Origin: an uncultured Bacteroidales bacterium | Lineage (GTDB): Bacteria > Bacteroidota > Bacteroidia > Bacteroidales > Bacteroidaceae | Assembly (NCBI GenBank): GCA_902801325.1 | Contig: CADCHQ010000024.1 | Span: 1-33,729 of the forward strand | Reading direction: 5' to 3' | DNA length: 33,729 nt | Part shown: positions 24,502 to 33,111 of the stretch, piece after piece | How the letters are laid out: every line of letters begins with the position of its first letter | How positions within the stretch are numbered: position 1 is the stretch's first letter | The notes under the pieces: generated by a model | Seen by the model: only the letters and a program-made list of their open reading frames with translations | What the model was told of the DNA's origin: nothing | Database searches by the model: none | Translations under genes and position numbers: made by a program

Positions 24502-26301
24502 ATGGAGATAACGAAACGCATAGCACTGGCCGCAGCGGCCGCAATCAAAGAAATGTGGGGGCAGGAAGTGGCCCCGGAAAGCATTCAGCTGCAAGAGACA
24601 AGACCCGAATTTGAGGGCAACGTGACGCTCGTGGTGTTCCCCTTCCTCAGGATGAGCCGCAAGCGCCCCGAGGAGACGGCGCAGCTGCTGGGCGAATGCC
24701 TGATGCGAGAGGTGCCCGACGTGGTGGCACGCTTCAACGTGGTGAAGGGATTCCTGAACCTAGTGATTGCCCCGGCGCAGTGGATTGGACTGCTGGAGGA
24801 GATTAACGGTCAGGAGCGCTTCGGTTTCACTCCGGTGACAGAGGCGAGTCCACTGGTGATGATTGAATATTCAAGTCCCAACACCAACAAACCTCTGCAT
24901 CTAGGCCACGTGCGCAACAACCTGCTCGGCTGGGCTTTGGCACAGGTGATGGAGGCCAATGGCAACCGCGTCGTTAAGACCAACATCGTGAACGACCGCG
25001 GCATACACATCTGCAAGTCGATGCTGGCCTGGCTGAAGTGGGGCAACGGCGAGACTCCCGAGACCAGCGGCAAGAAAGGCGACCACCTCATCGGCGACTA
25101 TTACGTGGCCTTCGACAAGCACTATCGCGAGGAGGTGAAAGAACTCGTGGCACAGGGCATGGACGAGGAACAGGCCAAGCAAGAGGCTCCGCTCATCAAG
25201 GAGGCTCATGAAATGCTGGTGAAGTGGGAACAGGGCGACCCTGAAGTGCGTGCACTCTGGAAAAAGATGAACGAATGGGTGTATGCTGGATTCGACGAAA
25301 CCTACAAAGCGTTGGGCGTCTCGTTCGACAAGATATACTACGAAAGTGACACCTATCTCGAAGGCAAGAAGAAGGTGGAGGAGGGCTTGGAAAAAGGTTT
25401 CTTCTATCGTCGTGAAGACGGAAGCGTTTGGGCCGACCTGACCAAAGAAGGACTGGACGAGAAACTATTGCTTAGAAGCGACGGCACCAGTGTGTATATG
25501 ACACAGGACATCGGCACTGCCAAGTTACGCTATGAGGATTATCCCATCGACAAGATGATTTATGTCGTAGGCAACGAACAGAACTACCACTTCCAGGTGC
25601 TGAGCATATTGCTGGACAAACTGGGCTTCAAGTGGGGCAAGGACCTCGTGCACTTCTCCTACGGCATGGTGGAACTGCCCAATGGTAAGATGAAGAGCCG
25701 CGAGGGTACCGTGGTGGATGCCGACGACCTCATACAGACCATGATAGAGGATGCCAGCCAGATGAGTGCCGACAAGGTGAACAAACTGGAGGACATCACC
25801 GAGGCAGAGGCCCAGGAGATAGCTCGCATCGTGGGTATGGGTGCCCTAAAATACTTCATTCTGAAGGTGGACGCCCGCAAGAACATGCTCTTCAACCCCG
25901 AAGAGAGCATCGACTTCAACGGCAACACGGGCCCCTTCATCCAATACACCTACGCCCGCATCCGCAGCATACTACGCAAGGCAAAGGCTCAGGGTATAGA
26001 GGTTCCTGCAAAATTGCCGACTACAGCAGAACTGAGCGAGAAGGAGATTAGCCTCATCCAGCACCTCAACGACTTCGCTGACACGGTGCGTCAGGCTGGA
26101 CAGGACTACAATCCCTCGTGCATCGCCAACTACTGCTACGACTTGGTAAAAGAGTACAACCAGTTCTACCACGATTTCAGTGTGCTTCGCGAAGAGGACA
26201 AAGACAAGCAGGTAGTTCGTCTGGCTCTTTCTGAGGCTGTTAGCAAGGTGGTTCGCAATGGACTGGGTCTGCTGGGAATTGAGGTGCCGGAAAGGATGTA
26301 A
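24502..26301 (+). CDS. argS: Arginyl-tRNA synthetase
   Basis: A 599-aa class I synthetase that charges tRNA-Arg with arginine in the cytoplasm. The N-terminal Add1 domain (~1-115) contains FEGNVTLVVFPF. The catalytic core opens with SSPNTNKPLHLGHVRNN, where HLGH at 134-137 is the HIGH motif. The KMSKS-like loop reads GKMKSREGTVV at about 395. The C-terminal anticodon-binding helices end with GLGLLGIEVPERM, the usual ending of the family. Length is normal. Good own promoter; an RNase H gene follows after a short repeat-filled gap. Confidence 0.97.
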   Translation: MEITKRIALAAAAAIKEMWGQEVAPESIQLQETRPEFEGNVTLVVFPFLRMSRKRPEETAQLLGECLMREVPDVVARFNVVKGFLNLVIAPAQWIGLLEEINGQERFGFTPVTEASPLVMIEYSSPNTNKPLHLGHVRNNLLGWALAQVMEANGNRVVKTNIVNDRGIHICKSMLAWLKWGNGETPETSGKKGDHLIGDYYVAFDKHYREEVKELVAQGMDEEQAKQEAPLIKEAHEMLVKWEQGDPEVRALWKKMNEWVYAGFDETYKALGVSFDKIYYESDTYLEGKKKVEEGLEKGFFYRREDGSVWADLTKEGLDEKLLLRSDGTSVYMTQDIGTAKLRYEDYPIDKMIYVVGNEQNYHFQVLSILLDKLGFKWGKDLVHFSYGMVELPNGKMKSREGTVVDADDLIQTMIEDASQMSADKVNKLEDITEAEAQEIARIVGMGALKYFILKVDARKNMLFNPEESIDFNGNTGPFIQYTYARIRSILRKAKAQGIEVPAKLPTTAELSEKEISLIQHLNDFADTVRQAGQDYNPSCIANYCYDLVKEYNQFYHDFSVLREEDKDKQVVRLALSEAVSKVVRNGLGLLGIEVPERM

Positions 26302-26307
26302 AAAATT

Positions 26308-26332
26308 GACGATTTGACAATTTTACGATTTG
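26308..26332. repeat. 16-bp-period ACGATTTGACAATTTT repeat, copy 1
   Basis: GACGATTTGACAATTTT is followed by a second, partial unit ACGATTTG. The same unit occurs at 30496-30526. It lies in the 51-bp gap between argS and the RNase H gene. Confidence 0.75.
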
Positions 26333-26352
26333 TTGATTACGAATTATAAACC

Positions 26353-26781
26353 GTGGATTACGAGAAACTGAAAGGTATAGTTGACTTCAATGCGATTGCT
26401 GTTGATGCAGGCTGCAGTGGCAACCCTGGTCCTATGGAATACCAAGGGGTGTATCTGGGCAACGAACAGAGGCTGTTCCATTACGGTCCTATCCACGGAA
26501 CCAACAACATTGGCGAGTTCCTTGCCATTGTCCATGCGCTTGCCCTTATCAAACAAAAGGGTTGGAACATGAAGGTGTACAGCGATTCGTATAACGCCAT
26601 CCTGTGGGCCAATAACCAAAAATGCAAGACAAAACTTGAACGCACACCTGAGACCGCACAAACCTATGACCTCATCCAACGTGCCGAGAAATGGCTTCGC
26701 GACAACCCGCGGCACGCGCCTGTGCTAAAATGGGAAACCAGTCAATGGGGTGAGATACCGGCGGATTTTGGAAGGAAATAA
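26353..26781 (+). CDS. RNase H-like protein lacking the usual N-terminal hybrid-binding domain
   Basis: A 142-aa RNase HI-fold protein that should cleave RNA in RNA:DNA hybrids. Acidic catalytic residues are all present: D18 in VDAGCSGNPG, E55 in GTNNIGEFLAIVHAL, D78 in VYSDSYNA and D138 in the terminal PADFGRK. From memory, Bacteroidetes relatives are ~200-210 aa with a viroplasmin-like (hybrid-binding) N-terminal domain; that part is absent, and the short gap after argS holds no remnant of it. The only reasonable start is GTG at 26353; no in-frame ATG precedes the active-site motif. It ends 5 nt before the ABC exporter gene, so the two are probably co-transcribed. Confidence 0.82.
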   Translation: MDYEKLKGIVDFNAIAVDAGCSGNPGPMEYQGVYLGNEQRLFHYGPIHGTNNIGEFLAIVHALALIKQKGWNMKVYSDSYNAILWANNQKCKTKLERTPETAQTYDLIQRAEKWLRDNPRHAPVLKWETSQWGEIPADFGRK

Positions 26782-26786
26782 AGGAC

Positions 26787-28688
26787 ATGACTAGCAGAAC
26801 ACAAACAGGAAATGCAACGGTTGCCTCTACTCAGCGGGAGGGACATGGGGCTGGTCTGTTCTTTCGCCTGATGGGTAAGTACCTTGCTCGTTACAAGGGT
26901 TACATTGCCGGAACACTGGGGATGAACGTACTGGCGGCATTGTTCAACGTGTTTTCGTTTACCGTCATCCTGCCCATTCTCCAGATTCTCTTCAAGGTCA
27001 ACGATAAGCACTACGACTTTATCCCTTGGGATTCGGCAAGCATGAGCAATCTCCTGAAGGTGGCCGAGAACAACGGCTATTACTACAGCCAGCAGCTCAT
27101 CGAGACCTACGGACCTGCCACTACGTTGTTGTTTCTGGGACTCATCCTTTCCTTCCTCACCCTCCTGAAGACTGCCACCTATTTTGGGGGTTCGGCCATG
27201 CTGGCTCCACTCAGAACCGGTATTGTGCGTGATATCCGCAACGACATTTATCGCAAGATCGTTCGTCTGCCCCTCTCCTTCTTTAGCGAAGAGCGCAAGG
27301 GCGACATCATGACACGCATCACAGCTGACGTCAACGAGGTAGACTCGTCCATCACCTCCTCGTTGGATATGGTCATCAAAAATCCCATCTTCATCTTCGT
27401 TTACGTGGGAGCACTCATCGTCATCAGTTGGCAACTTACCCTCTTCACTCTGCTTGTAGTGCCCTTGATGGCATTCGGCATTGGGCGAATCGGTAAGAAA
27501 TTGAAGTCGAAGTCCCTGACTATGCAAGCTAAACTCTCCGACAGCGTCAGTCAGATTGAAGAGACACTGGGCGGACTGCGCATCATCAAGGCTTTCATTG
27601 CCGAGGACAAGATGATCAATCGTTTCGAACGCGTAACGAACGAGTATCGCGACATTGCCAGTCGGGTTGCCATACGCCAAAGTGCTGCACATCCCGTGAG
27701 CGAGTTCTTGGGTACCGTCATGATTGTACTTGTCTTGTGGTTTGGAGGTTACCTCATCTTCAACGGTAACAGTCCCATCGACGCCAACAAGTTCATCTAC
27801 TATCTCATCATCCTCTACACCACCCTGCAACCCATCAAGGAACTTTCTAAGGCTGGTTATGCCATACAGAAGGGACTGGCTTCAATGGAGCGCATCAACA
27901 AGATTCTGGATGCTGAGAACAACATTCGCGAGGCAAAAAATGCCCATTCCATCGCAGGTTTGGAACGTGACATCGTGCTGAAGGATGTATGTTTCAATTA
28001 CAATGAAACACGCGAAATACTTCACAACATCAACCTTACGGTAAAGAAGGGACAGACACTGGCATTGGTAGGGCAGTCGGGGTCGGGAAAAAGCACGATG
28101 GTCGACCTTATCCCTCGCTACCACGACGTGACGAGTGGTTGTATCACCATCGATGGCACGGATATTCGTCAGTTGACTCTTCACTCACTGCGCGGTCTCA
28201 TTGGGAACGTCAATCAGGAGGCCATCCTCTTCAATGATACCATCCGAAATAACATTGCCTTCGGAAAAGAGAACGCCACGCAAGAGGAGATCGAACAGGC
28301 GGCTCGCATTGCCAATGCCCACGACTTCATTATGGAAATGGAAGAAGGCTACGACACGATGGTGGGCGATCGTGGCTGCAGACTGTCAGGCGGACAGCGA
28401 CAGCGCATCTCTATTGCACGCGCTATACTAAAGAACCCACCCATCCTCATTCTGGACGAGGCCACTTCAGCCCTTGACACCGAGAGCGAGCGTCTAGTGC
28501 AGGATGCTTTGGAACGACTGATGTCCACACGCACCACCATTGCCATTGCCCATCGACTCAGTACCATCAAGCATGCAGATGAGATTTGCGTCTTGCACGA
28601 AGGGCAGATTGTGGAACGTGGCACACACGAGGAGTTGATTGCTTGTGATGGCTACTACAAGCGGCTGCATGATATGCAACAACTTTGA
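26787..28688 (+). CDS. MsbA-like ABC exporter, fused permease and ATPase
   Basis: A 633-aa homodimeric ABC exporter. After an ~30-residue polar N-terminus, the membrane domain spans ~35-370, with the coupling segment RLPLSFFSEERKGDIMTRIT typical of MsbA-like lipid exporters. The ATPase part shows Walker A GQSGSGKST at ~429-437, VNQEAILFNDT (Q-loop), LSGGQRQRISIARA at ~533, Walker B ILILDEATSALD at ~553-564 and AHRLSTIKHAD (switch His). In Bacteroidetes this type is usually assigned to lipid A core flipping. Genes for an LTA-synthase-like enzyme and an LpxL-like acyltransferase follow, which supports an envelope-lipid role. A GGAAGGAAAT stretch upstream may serve as ribosome binding site. Confidence 0.9.
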   Translation: MTSRTQTGNATVASTQREGHGAGLFFRLMGKYLARYKGYIAGTLGMNVLAALFNVFSFTVILPILQILFKVNDKHYDFIPWDSASMSNLLKVAENNGYYYSQQLIETYGPATTLLFLGLILSFLTLLKTATYFGGSAMLAPLRTGIVRDIRNDIYRKIVRLPLSFFSEERKGDIMTRITADVNEVDSSITSSLDMVIKNPIFIFVYVGALIVISWQLTLFTLLVVPLMAFGIGRIGKKLKSKSLTMQAKLSDSVSQIEETLGGLRIIKAFIAEDKMINRFERVTNEYRDIASRVAIRQSAAHPVSEFLGTVMIVLVLWFGGYLIFNGNSPIDANKFIYYLIILYTTLQPIKELSKAGYAIQKGLASMERINKILDAENNIREAKNAHSIAGLERDIVLKDVCFNYNETREILHNINLTVKKGQTLALVGQSGSGKSTMVDLIPRYHDVTSGCITIDGTDIRQLTLHSLRGLIGNVNQEAILFNDTIRNNIAFGKENATQEEIEQAARIANAHDFIMEMEEGYDTMVGDRGCRLSGGQRQRISIARAILKNPPILILDEATSALDTESERLVQDALERLMSTRTTIAIAHRLSTIKHADEICVLHEGQIVERGTHEELIACDGYYKRLHDMQQL

Positions 28689-28689
28689 A

Positions 28690-28735
28690 GATAATAAGGG
28701 ACTCTCCCCTGCCCCTCTCTTAAAGCGAGTAGAAT
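28690..28735. other. C-rich/G-rich degenerate hairpin element in the ABC-to-sulfatase gap
   Basis: CTCTCCCCTGCCCC and the later GAATGGGGAAAGG give an imperfect C-rich/G-rich inverted element with a CTTAAAG centre. It may be a decayed copy of a dispersed intergenic repeat; no function is evident. Confidence 0.3.
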
Positions 28736-28753
28736 GGGGAAAGGTTACAAAAA

Positions 28754-30490
28754 ATGAAACAAAAAAACATATATATATTATCACTGACTGCATTGCTGAC
28801 AATGGTTTTCCTCATTGGCAAAGCAGCATTCGTCATCTATAATCGAGACATCGAGGCACTCACCATCGGGCAGTTTTTCAATGCATGGGTTCACGGACTC
28901 CTGCTCGACCTTCGCACGGCAGGCCTGCTGCTCATCATTCCTACCTTGGCTGTCACTTTCATGAGGACTGGCTTACGCAAGGTGTTGGTAGCGTACTTCT
29001 GTATCATCGCCTTCGTCGTGGCAACCATCATTGTTGCTGACATGGTGATGTACGAGTTCTGGGAGTTCAAACTCTGTGCCGTCCACTTGGCCTATGCAGC
29101 ATCGCCCGAAGGCACCACCAACAGCGTTAGCATCTGGTTCCTTGTGGTCCGTCTGCTCACCCTATTTGCCTTCTTGTTGCTCATCGCGGTTCCTGCCATT
29201 CTCATGATACCCAAGGAAGTGAAGGGTAAACGCAACATTCGTTCCCTCTGCCTTGTCATTCTGCTAGCCCTTCTCCCCATCGGCGTCAAAAATTGTTATC
29301 ACGCAGGGACACTTTTCCGCTCTCATGCTGCCACAAATCCAGTATATCGCTTTGCCTCGTCTTTCTTCGACGAACGTGGCTATCGTTCCATAGACATTGA
29401 CAACACGACAAGTGTTTCCTTCGCCACCAGTGGTGAGATTACTGACACCCTGCTTCGTGCCGACCGCCCCAACATCCTCGTCGTCATGATGGAGAGCTTC
29501 AGTGGGAAGTTTATCAAGGAACTTGGAGGCATTCCCGACGTTGCACCCAATTTCTCGCGCCTCGTTCCCGAAGGCATCTTGTGGGATCAGTATTACAGCA
29601 ACTCGTTCCGCACCGACCGCGGCACCGTTTGCGCCTATTCGGGATGGACCAGTTATCCCACCATTAGTCCCATGAAGAATGAGGAGATGCACCCCTATTT
29701 GTCATCCCTGCCTCAGAGTCTGATTCAGGTCGGCTATCAAACGGGTTACATGTATGCCGGACCTATGACGAATATGGGCAAGGAGCGCTATCTGGCCGAT
29801 ATGAATTTCCAAACGCTACTGGACCACAGCTACTTCTCTTCCGAGGAACTGAACTCTAGCTGGGGTGCCAATGACAGCACTTCGGCCATGAAATTGTACC
29901 ACATGCTTGCTGAAATCACGCCTACAGCCCAGTGGATGATGGTGTGGCAAACGATATCGAGCCACGAACCGTGGGACGTTCCCTATCACAGACTCGACGA
30001 CAAACGTCTGAACGCCTTTGCATACACCGACCAATGCTTGGGCGACCTCGTCGACAGTCTGAAGACGTTACCCGTATGGGACAACTTGCTAGTCATCGTC
30101 ATTCCCGACCATGGTTTCCTCTACAACCAGACCTACGACACGGGCGAATTCTTCCATAGTCCCATGCTCTGGCTGGGTGGTGCCATTCGTGAACCGCGTC
30201 AGATGTCAGTTCTCATAAACCAGAGCGACATTGCCTCCACCCTGCTGGCTCAGTTGAAACTGCCCTATAAGCAATATCCCTGGAGCCGCAACGTGCTTGC
30301 TCCCGACTACGATCCCTTCGTCTATTGCACCTATCCCGCCGGACTCTTCTATAAAGACAAGACGGGTGAGACTATGTACGACTTGACAGCCCAAATGACC
30401 TTGCCCGTTGGCGAACCTAGCGACACCATCCGTTTGCAAAAGGCCCTCGGCATCCTCAAACGCAGTTATTCTGAAATCCCGCAACCGTAA
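28754..30490 (+). CDS. LTA-synthase-like membrane sulfatase/phosphotransferase
   Basis: A 578-aa protein with about five N-terminal membrane helices (~5-180) and a large extracytoplasmic alkaline-phosphatase-superfamily domain. Metal and catalytic residues of the LtaS family are visible: E247 in ILVVMMESFSG, the nucleophile Thr, probably T287 in NSFRTDRGT, and D452-H453 in VIPDHGFL. In Firmicutes such enzymes polymerise glycerol phosphate; Bacteroidetes have no lipoteichoic acid, so this one more likely transfers or removes a phospho-group on an outer-membrane lipid or glycan. It sits between an MsbA-like exporter and an LpxL-like acyltransferase, in line with lipid A or glycolipid modification. 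Start ATG at 28754 is preceded by GGTTACAAAAA. Confidence 0.87.
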   Translation: MKQKNIYILSLTALLTMVFLIGKAAFVIYNRDIEALTIGQFFNAWVHGLLLDLRTAGLLLIIPTLAVTFMRTGLRKVLVAYFCIIAFVVATIIVADMVMYEFWEFKLCAVHLAYAASPEGTTNSVSIWFLVVRLLTLFAFLLLIAVPAILMIPKEVKGKRNIRSLCLVILLALLPIGVKNCYHAGTLFRSHAATNPVYRFASSFFDERGYRSIDIDNTTSVSFATSGEITDTLLRADRPNILVVMMESFSGKFIKELGGIPDVAPNFSRLVPEGILWDQYYSNSFRTDRGTVCAYSGWTSYPTISPMKNEEMHPYLSSLPQSLIQVGYQTGYMYAGPMTNMGKERYLADMNFQTLLDHSYFSSEELNSSWGANDSTSAMKLYHMLAEITPTAQWMMVWQTISSHEPWDVPYHRLDDKRLNAFAYTDQCLGDLVDSLKTLPVWDNLLVIVIPDHGFLYNQTYDTGEFFHSPMLWLGGAIREPRQMSVLINQSDIASTLLAQLKLPYKQYPWSRNVLAPDYDPFVYCTYPAGLFYKDKTGETMYDLTAQMTLPVGEPSDTIRLQKALGILKRSYSEIPQP

Positions 30491-30492
30491 AA

Positions 30493-30532
30493 TTTTACGA
30501 TTTGACAATTTCACGATTTGACAATTTACCAT
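30493..30532. repeat. 16-bp-period ACGATTTGACAATTTC repeat, copy 2
   Basis: Two full units of ACGATTTGACAATTT (from 30497 and 30513) plus a degraded third (TACCATTT). It matches the repeat after argS at 26308-26332. It follows directly on the stop codon of the LTA-synthase-like gene. Confidence 0.75.
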
Positions 30533-30539
30533 TTCATTT

Positions 30540-30555
30540 CCTTCCCTTGGGAAGG
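30540..30555. repeat. Perfect palindrome before the acyltransferase gene
   Basis: CCTTCCC and GGGAAGG flank a TT centre (30540-30555). It could be a weak terminator or operator; there is no U-tract. Confidence 0.5.
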
Positions 30556-30584
30556 TTTGGATGGACTTTTAAATTTTAACTATC

Positions 30585-31499
30585 TTGTATAAAGTTCTCT
30601 TCTCCCTCCTCCGCCTCCTGTCGCGCATGCCCCTCGGTGTACATTACTTCTTCGCCGACTGGCTACTCTATCCCATCGCATACCATCTCGTGCGCTATCG
30701 TCGCAAGTTGGTAAACCGACAGTTGGCTGATTGTTTCCCTGAGAAGAGCGAAAAAGAACGCAATGCCATAGCCCGCCGTTTCTATCATTTCTTCTGCGAC
30801 TGCATCGTCGAAACCCTGAAACTTGCCACAATGCCCCACGATGAAGTCAAACGCCGTGTCGAGTTTGTGGGCATAGAAGAGATGCAGCAGACACTGAGAC
30901 AAGCAGGCAAGAAATTCGGATTTTTCTACCTCGGTCACTACGGTAACTGGGAGTGGATGGCCTCCTTCCCTATGTGGCTCGAACCACAATGGCAGGGCGC
31001 ACAGATCTATCATCCCCTCTACAACGCCGAGGCCGACCGATTTTTCCTCCACCTACGCGAACAGTTTGGAGGCCTTTGCATCCCCATGAAGCAGACCATG
31101 CGCCAGATACTCGAAGCAAGGCAGAAGGGACAGGCCGAGATCATCGGTTTCATTGCCGACCAAAGCCCCAAGTGGCAGGCTACACACCACTGGACACCCT
31201 TCCTTCGCCATCAGACAGCATTCTTCATAGGCTCCGAGCGCATTGCCCGCCAGGTGGATGCGGCGCTTTACTATGTCCGCGTCACCCGTCCCCGTCGTGG
31301 TTATTACCGAGCCGAACTGGTGCTCATCACCCTCAACCCCCAGTCTCCCGATCTCGACATTCAGTCTGAATATCCCGCCACCGACCGCTATACCCAATTG
31401 CTCGAGCAGCAAATACGGGAACAACCCGAACTTTGGCTTTGGACCCACAACCGTTGGAAACGCACCTACGAACAATGGCTGGAGCGCTACAAAAAATAA
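30585..31499 (+). CDS. LpxL/HtrB-like lysophospholipid acyltransferase
   Basis: A 304-aa inner-membrane-associated acyltransferase of the lipid A late-acyltransferase family. The catalytic HX4E motif is H118-YGNW-E123. An N-terminal hydrophobic/amphipathic segment (YKVLFSLLRLLSRMPLGVHYFFADWLLYP, split here by description only) matches the usual family start. The C-terminal ELWLWTHNRWKR is a family hallmark. The likely reaction is adding a secondary acyl chain to lipid A; some relatives acylate other glycolipids. The family N-terminus begins at a TTG (30585); the first ATG (30627) would remove 14 residues, and an in-frame TAA lies at 30570. The LRR lipoprotein follows after 16 nt. Confidence 0.88.
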   Translation: MYKVLFSLLRLLSRMPLGVHYFFADWLLYPIAYHLVRYRRKLVNRQLADCFPEKSEKERNAIARRFYHFFCDCIVETLKLATMPHDEVKRRVEFVGIEEMQQTLRQAGKKFGFFYLGHYGNWEWMASFPMWLEPQWQGAQIYHPLYNAEADRFFLHLREQFGGLCIPMKQTMRQILEARQKGQAEIIGFIADQSPKWQATHHWTPFLRHQTAFFIGSERIARQVDAALYYVRVTRPRRGYYRAELVLITLNPQSPDLDIQSEYPATDRYTQLLEQQIREQPELWLWTHNRWKRTYEQWLERYKK

Positions 31500-31515
31500 A
31501 AGACAAGATAATAAT

Positions 31516-32757
31516 ATGAAATACCTGAAGTTGATCGGGGTGCTACTAATGTTAGCCACTTTCGAGGGTATTGTTACTTCTTGTAGTGACGAAGAGGAGG
31601 ATCAAAATGATACAATCCTTGTTAACCCGGGTGGCACCGCTTCCGGAGGCCACGTTTTTGAGGCGTTGGATGTCACGAGTTTCTATCTCGACCACATCAA
31701 ATACTCCTTTGCAGGCGACTGTCTAGTTGTTACGGGTTACGACAAGACAGAATTCAGTGGCAATGCTGTCATCCCATCCTGTGTTTCATTTTCGGGAAAA
31801 AAATACATTGTAACGGAAATCGGCGAATCGGCATTCCAGGATTGCAAAAGTTTGACAAGCATATCATTACCAAAAACTTTAACTCAGATAGGAGACCATG
31901 CATTCACTCGTTGCACAAGCCTGACGAGTATCGCCATCCCTGCCCATGTGAGCAAGATAGGGAAATACGCATTCCACATGTGCGAGAGCCTTTCAAGAGC
32001 AGAATTTGCCAGCATCGAGCATCTATGCAGTATTAAGTTCGAAACAAACACATCCAATCCCTTGTTTTATGCCCACCATCTATATATTAAAGGTAGGGAA
32101 GTCAGGGATGTAACCATTCCAAATGGCACCACTGAAATAGCGCAGTTTACTTTTTGGGGTTGCTCGGCTATGACCTCTGTTTCCATTCCCGAGAGCGTTA
32201 CTGAGATTGGGCAAGAAGCTTTCCACGACTGCTCGGGACTGACAAGTATCCGTTTGCCTAACCATTTGACTAACATAGGGAAATATGCTTTTGCTCAATG
32301 CACAGGGCTTACGTCCCTCGCTATCCCCGAAAGTGTAACCATTATATCTTCATTTGCTTTCAGTGGTTGCGAGAACCTCGTCTCGATATCGATCCCTGAT
32401 GGTGAGATCGTGATCGGAAGTTTTGTTTTTGAGTACTGCCGCAGTCTTACTTCCATAACTCTTCCTCAAGGCATTTCCGTCATTTATCCTTTAACATTCG
32501 ATGGCTGCACAAGCCTCCGCTCCATCACCATTCCGAGCAGTGTAACCCAAATAAGGGAGACCGCATTCTATGGCTGTGTTAATATAAAGGAAATAGTGTC
32601 CTTGATAGAACATCCGTTTGCCATCGGTCAAGCTTTTACGGACATATATGACAGCGCCACCCTTTATGTACCCGTTGGCTCTATGGATGAGTATAAGGCA
32701 ACGGAAGGCTGGAATCGGTTCCAAAACATCGTGGAAAGCACGAAAGCGATTCGCTGA
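31516..32757 (+). CDS. BspA-like LRR_5 lipoprotein
   Basis: I start at the ATG 31516 (MKYLKLIGVLLMLATFEG), giving a 413-aa lipoprotein precursor with lipobox VTSC at about residues 21-24 (lipidated Cys) followed by SDEEEDQND, an acidic stretch that in Bacteroidetes often favours surface export. Residues ~100-390 are about nine LRR_5 repeats of ~23 residues (IGESAFQDCKSLTSISLPK, IGKYAFAQCTGLTSLAIPE and others). It ends with a cap, ATLYVPVGSMDEYKATEGW, similar to the module ends of the large LRR protein upstream. Such proteins are typically adhesins or polymer binders. It has no promoter of its own that I can see and lies 16 nt after the acyltransferase, so it should be the last gene of that operon. 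A strong terminator follows. Confidence 0.9.
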   Translation: MKYLKLIGVLLMLATFEGIVTSCSDEEEDQNDTILVNPGGTASGGHVFEALDVTSFYLDHIKYSFAGDCLVVTGYDKTEFSGNAVIPSCVSFSGKKYIVTEIGESAFQDCKSLTSISLPKTLTQIGDHAFTRCTSLTSIAIPAHVSKIGKYAFHMCESLSRAEFASIEHLCSIKFETNTSNPLFYAHHLYIKGREVRDVTIPNGTTEIAQFTFWGCSAMTSVSIPESVTEIGQEAFHDCSGLTSIRLPNHLTNIGKYAFAQCTGLTSLAIPESVTIISSFAFSGCENLVSISIPDGEIVIGSFVFEYCRSLTSITLPQGISVIYPLTFDGCTSLRSITIPSSVTQIRETAFYGCVNIKEIVSLIEHPFAIGQAFTDIYDSATLYVPVGSMDEYKATEGWNRFQNIVESTKAIR

Positions 32758-32835
32758 ATGTCTCTCCGCCTCCAACAGCAAGTCCCCAATGCTTGCACGA
32801 CATGTGCGTTGTAGTGACGCTTTTTGCTCCTGAAA

Positions 32836-32882
32836 ATAAAAGAGAGCAAGAGCATATGACATGTGCTCTTGCTCTCTTTTAT
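32836..32882 (+). terminator. Strong intrinsic terminator after the LRR lipoprotein
   Basis: A perfect 19-bp stem (32836-32854 with 32864-32882; core AGAGAGCAAGAGCA) with a 9-nt loop; the right arm ends in TTTTAT. It closes the envelope operon. Confidence 0.9.
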
Positions 32883-33052
32883 CTTACTTTTCGCTCGAAC
32901 TAAATCCTAATTCCACAATCTTTAATTCGCTCGCGCAAGGTCGAGGATGATTTAAGGTTGATGTTTTGATAAATTACGTAGAAATATCATACTTTACGTA
33001 TTTTTCTACCCATTTGGAGGAATTTTAATCCTTATTTATTAAAAGAATAGTG
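32883..33052. promoter_or_regulatory. Upstream regulatory region of the last gene, with TTACGTA direct repeats
   Basis: No gene is seen between the terminator and the promoter. TTACGTA occurs at 32974-32980 and 32994-33000, 20 bp apart, and GTAGAAA/TTTCTAC (32978-32984, 33003-33009) form an inverted pair overlapping them. Direct repeats two helical turns apart suit a dimeric activator site. Confidence 0.4.
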
Positions 33053-33060
33053 TATATTTG
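33053..33060 (+). promoter_or_regulatory. -7 element of the right-edge secreted protein gene
   Basis: TATATTTG matches the -7 consensus, 51 bp before the ATG. The -33 region is not TTTG. Confidence 0.55.
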
Positions 33061-33111
33061 CAGTCGTAAAACCTTAATTCAGTGCAAAAATTAACACTAA
33101 ATATCAGCTTT

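Noticed and set aside
26742..27830. 362-codon open frame on minus, antisense to the MsbA-like gene
   Set aside because: Shadow of a strongly supported ABC transporter; no domain, promoter or start context.
31243..31515. Extension of the LRR lipoprotein frame upstream into the acyltransferase gene
   Set aside because: It overlaps a well-supported gene; the lipoprotein signal begins exactly at 31516.
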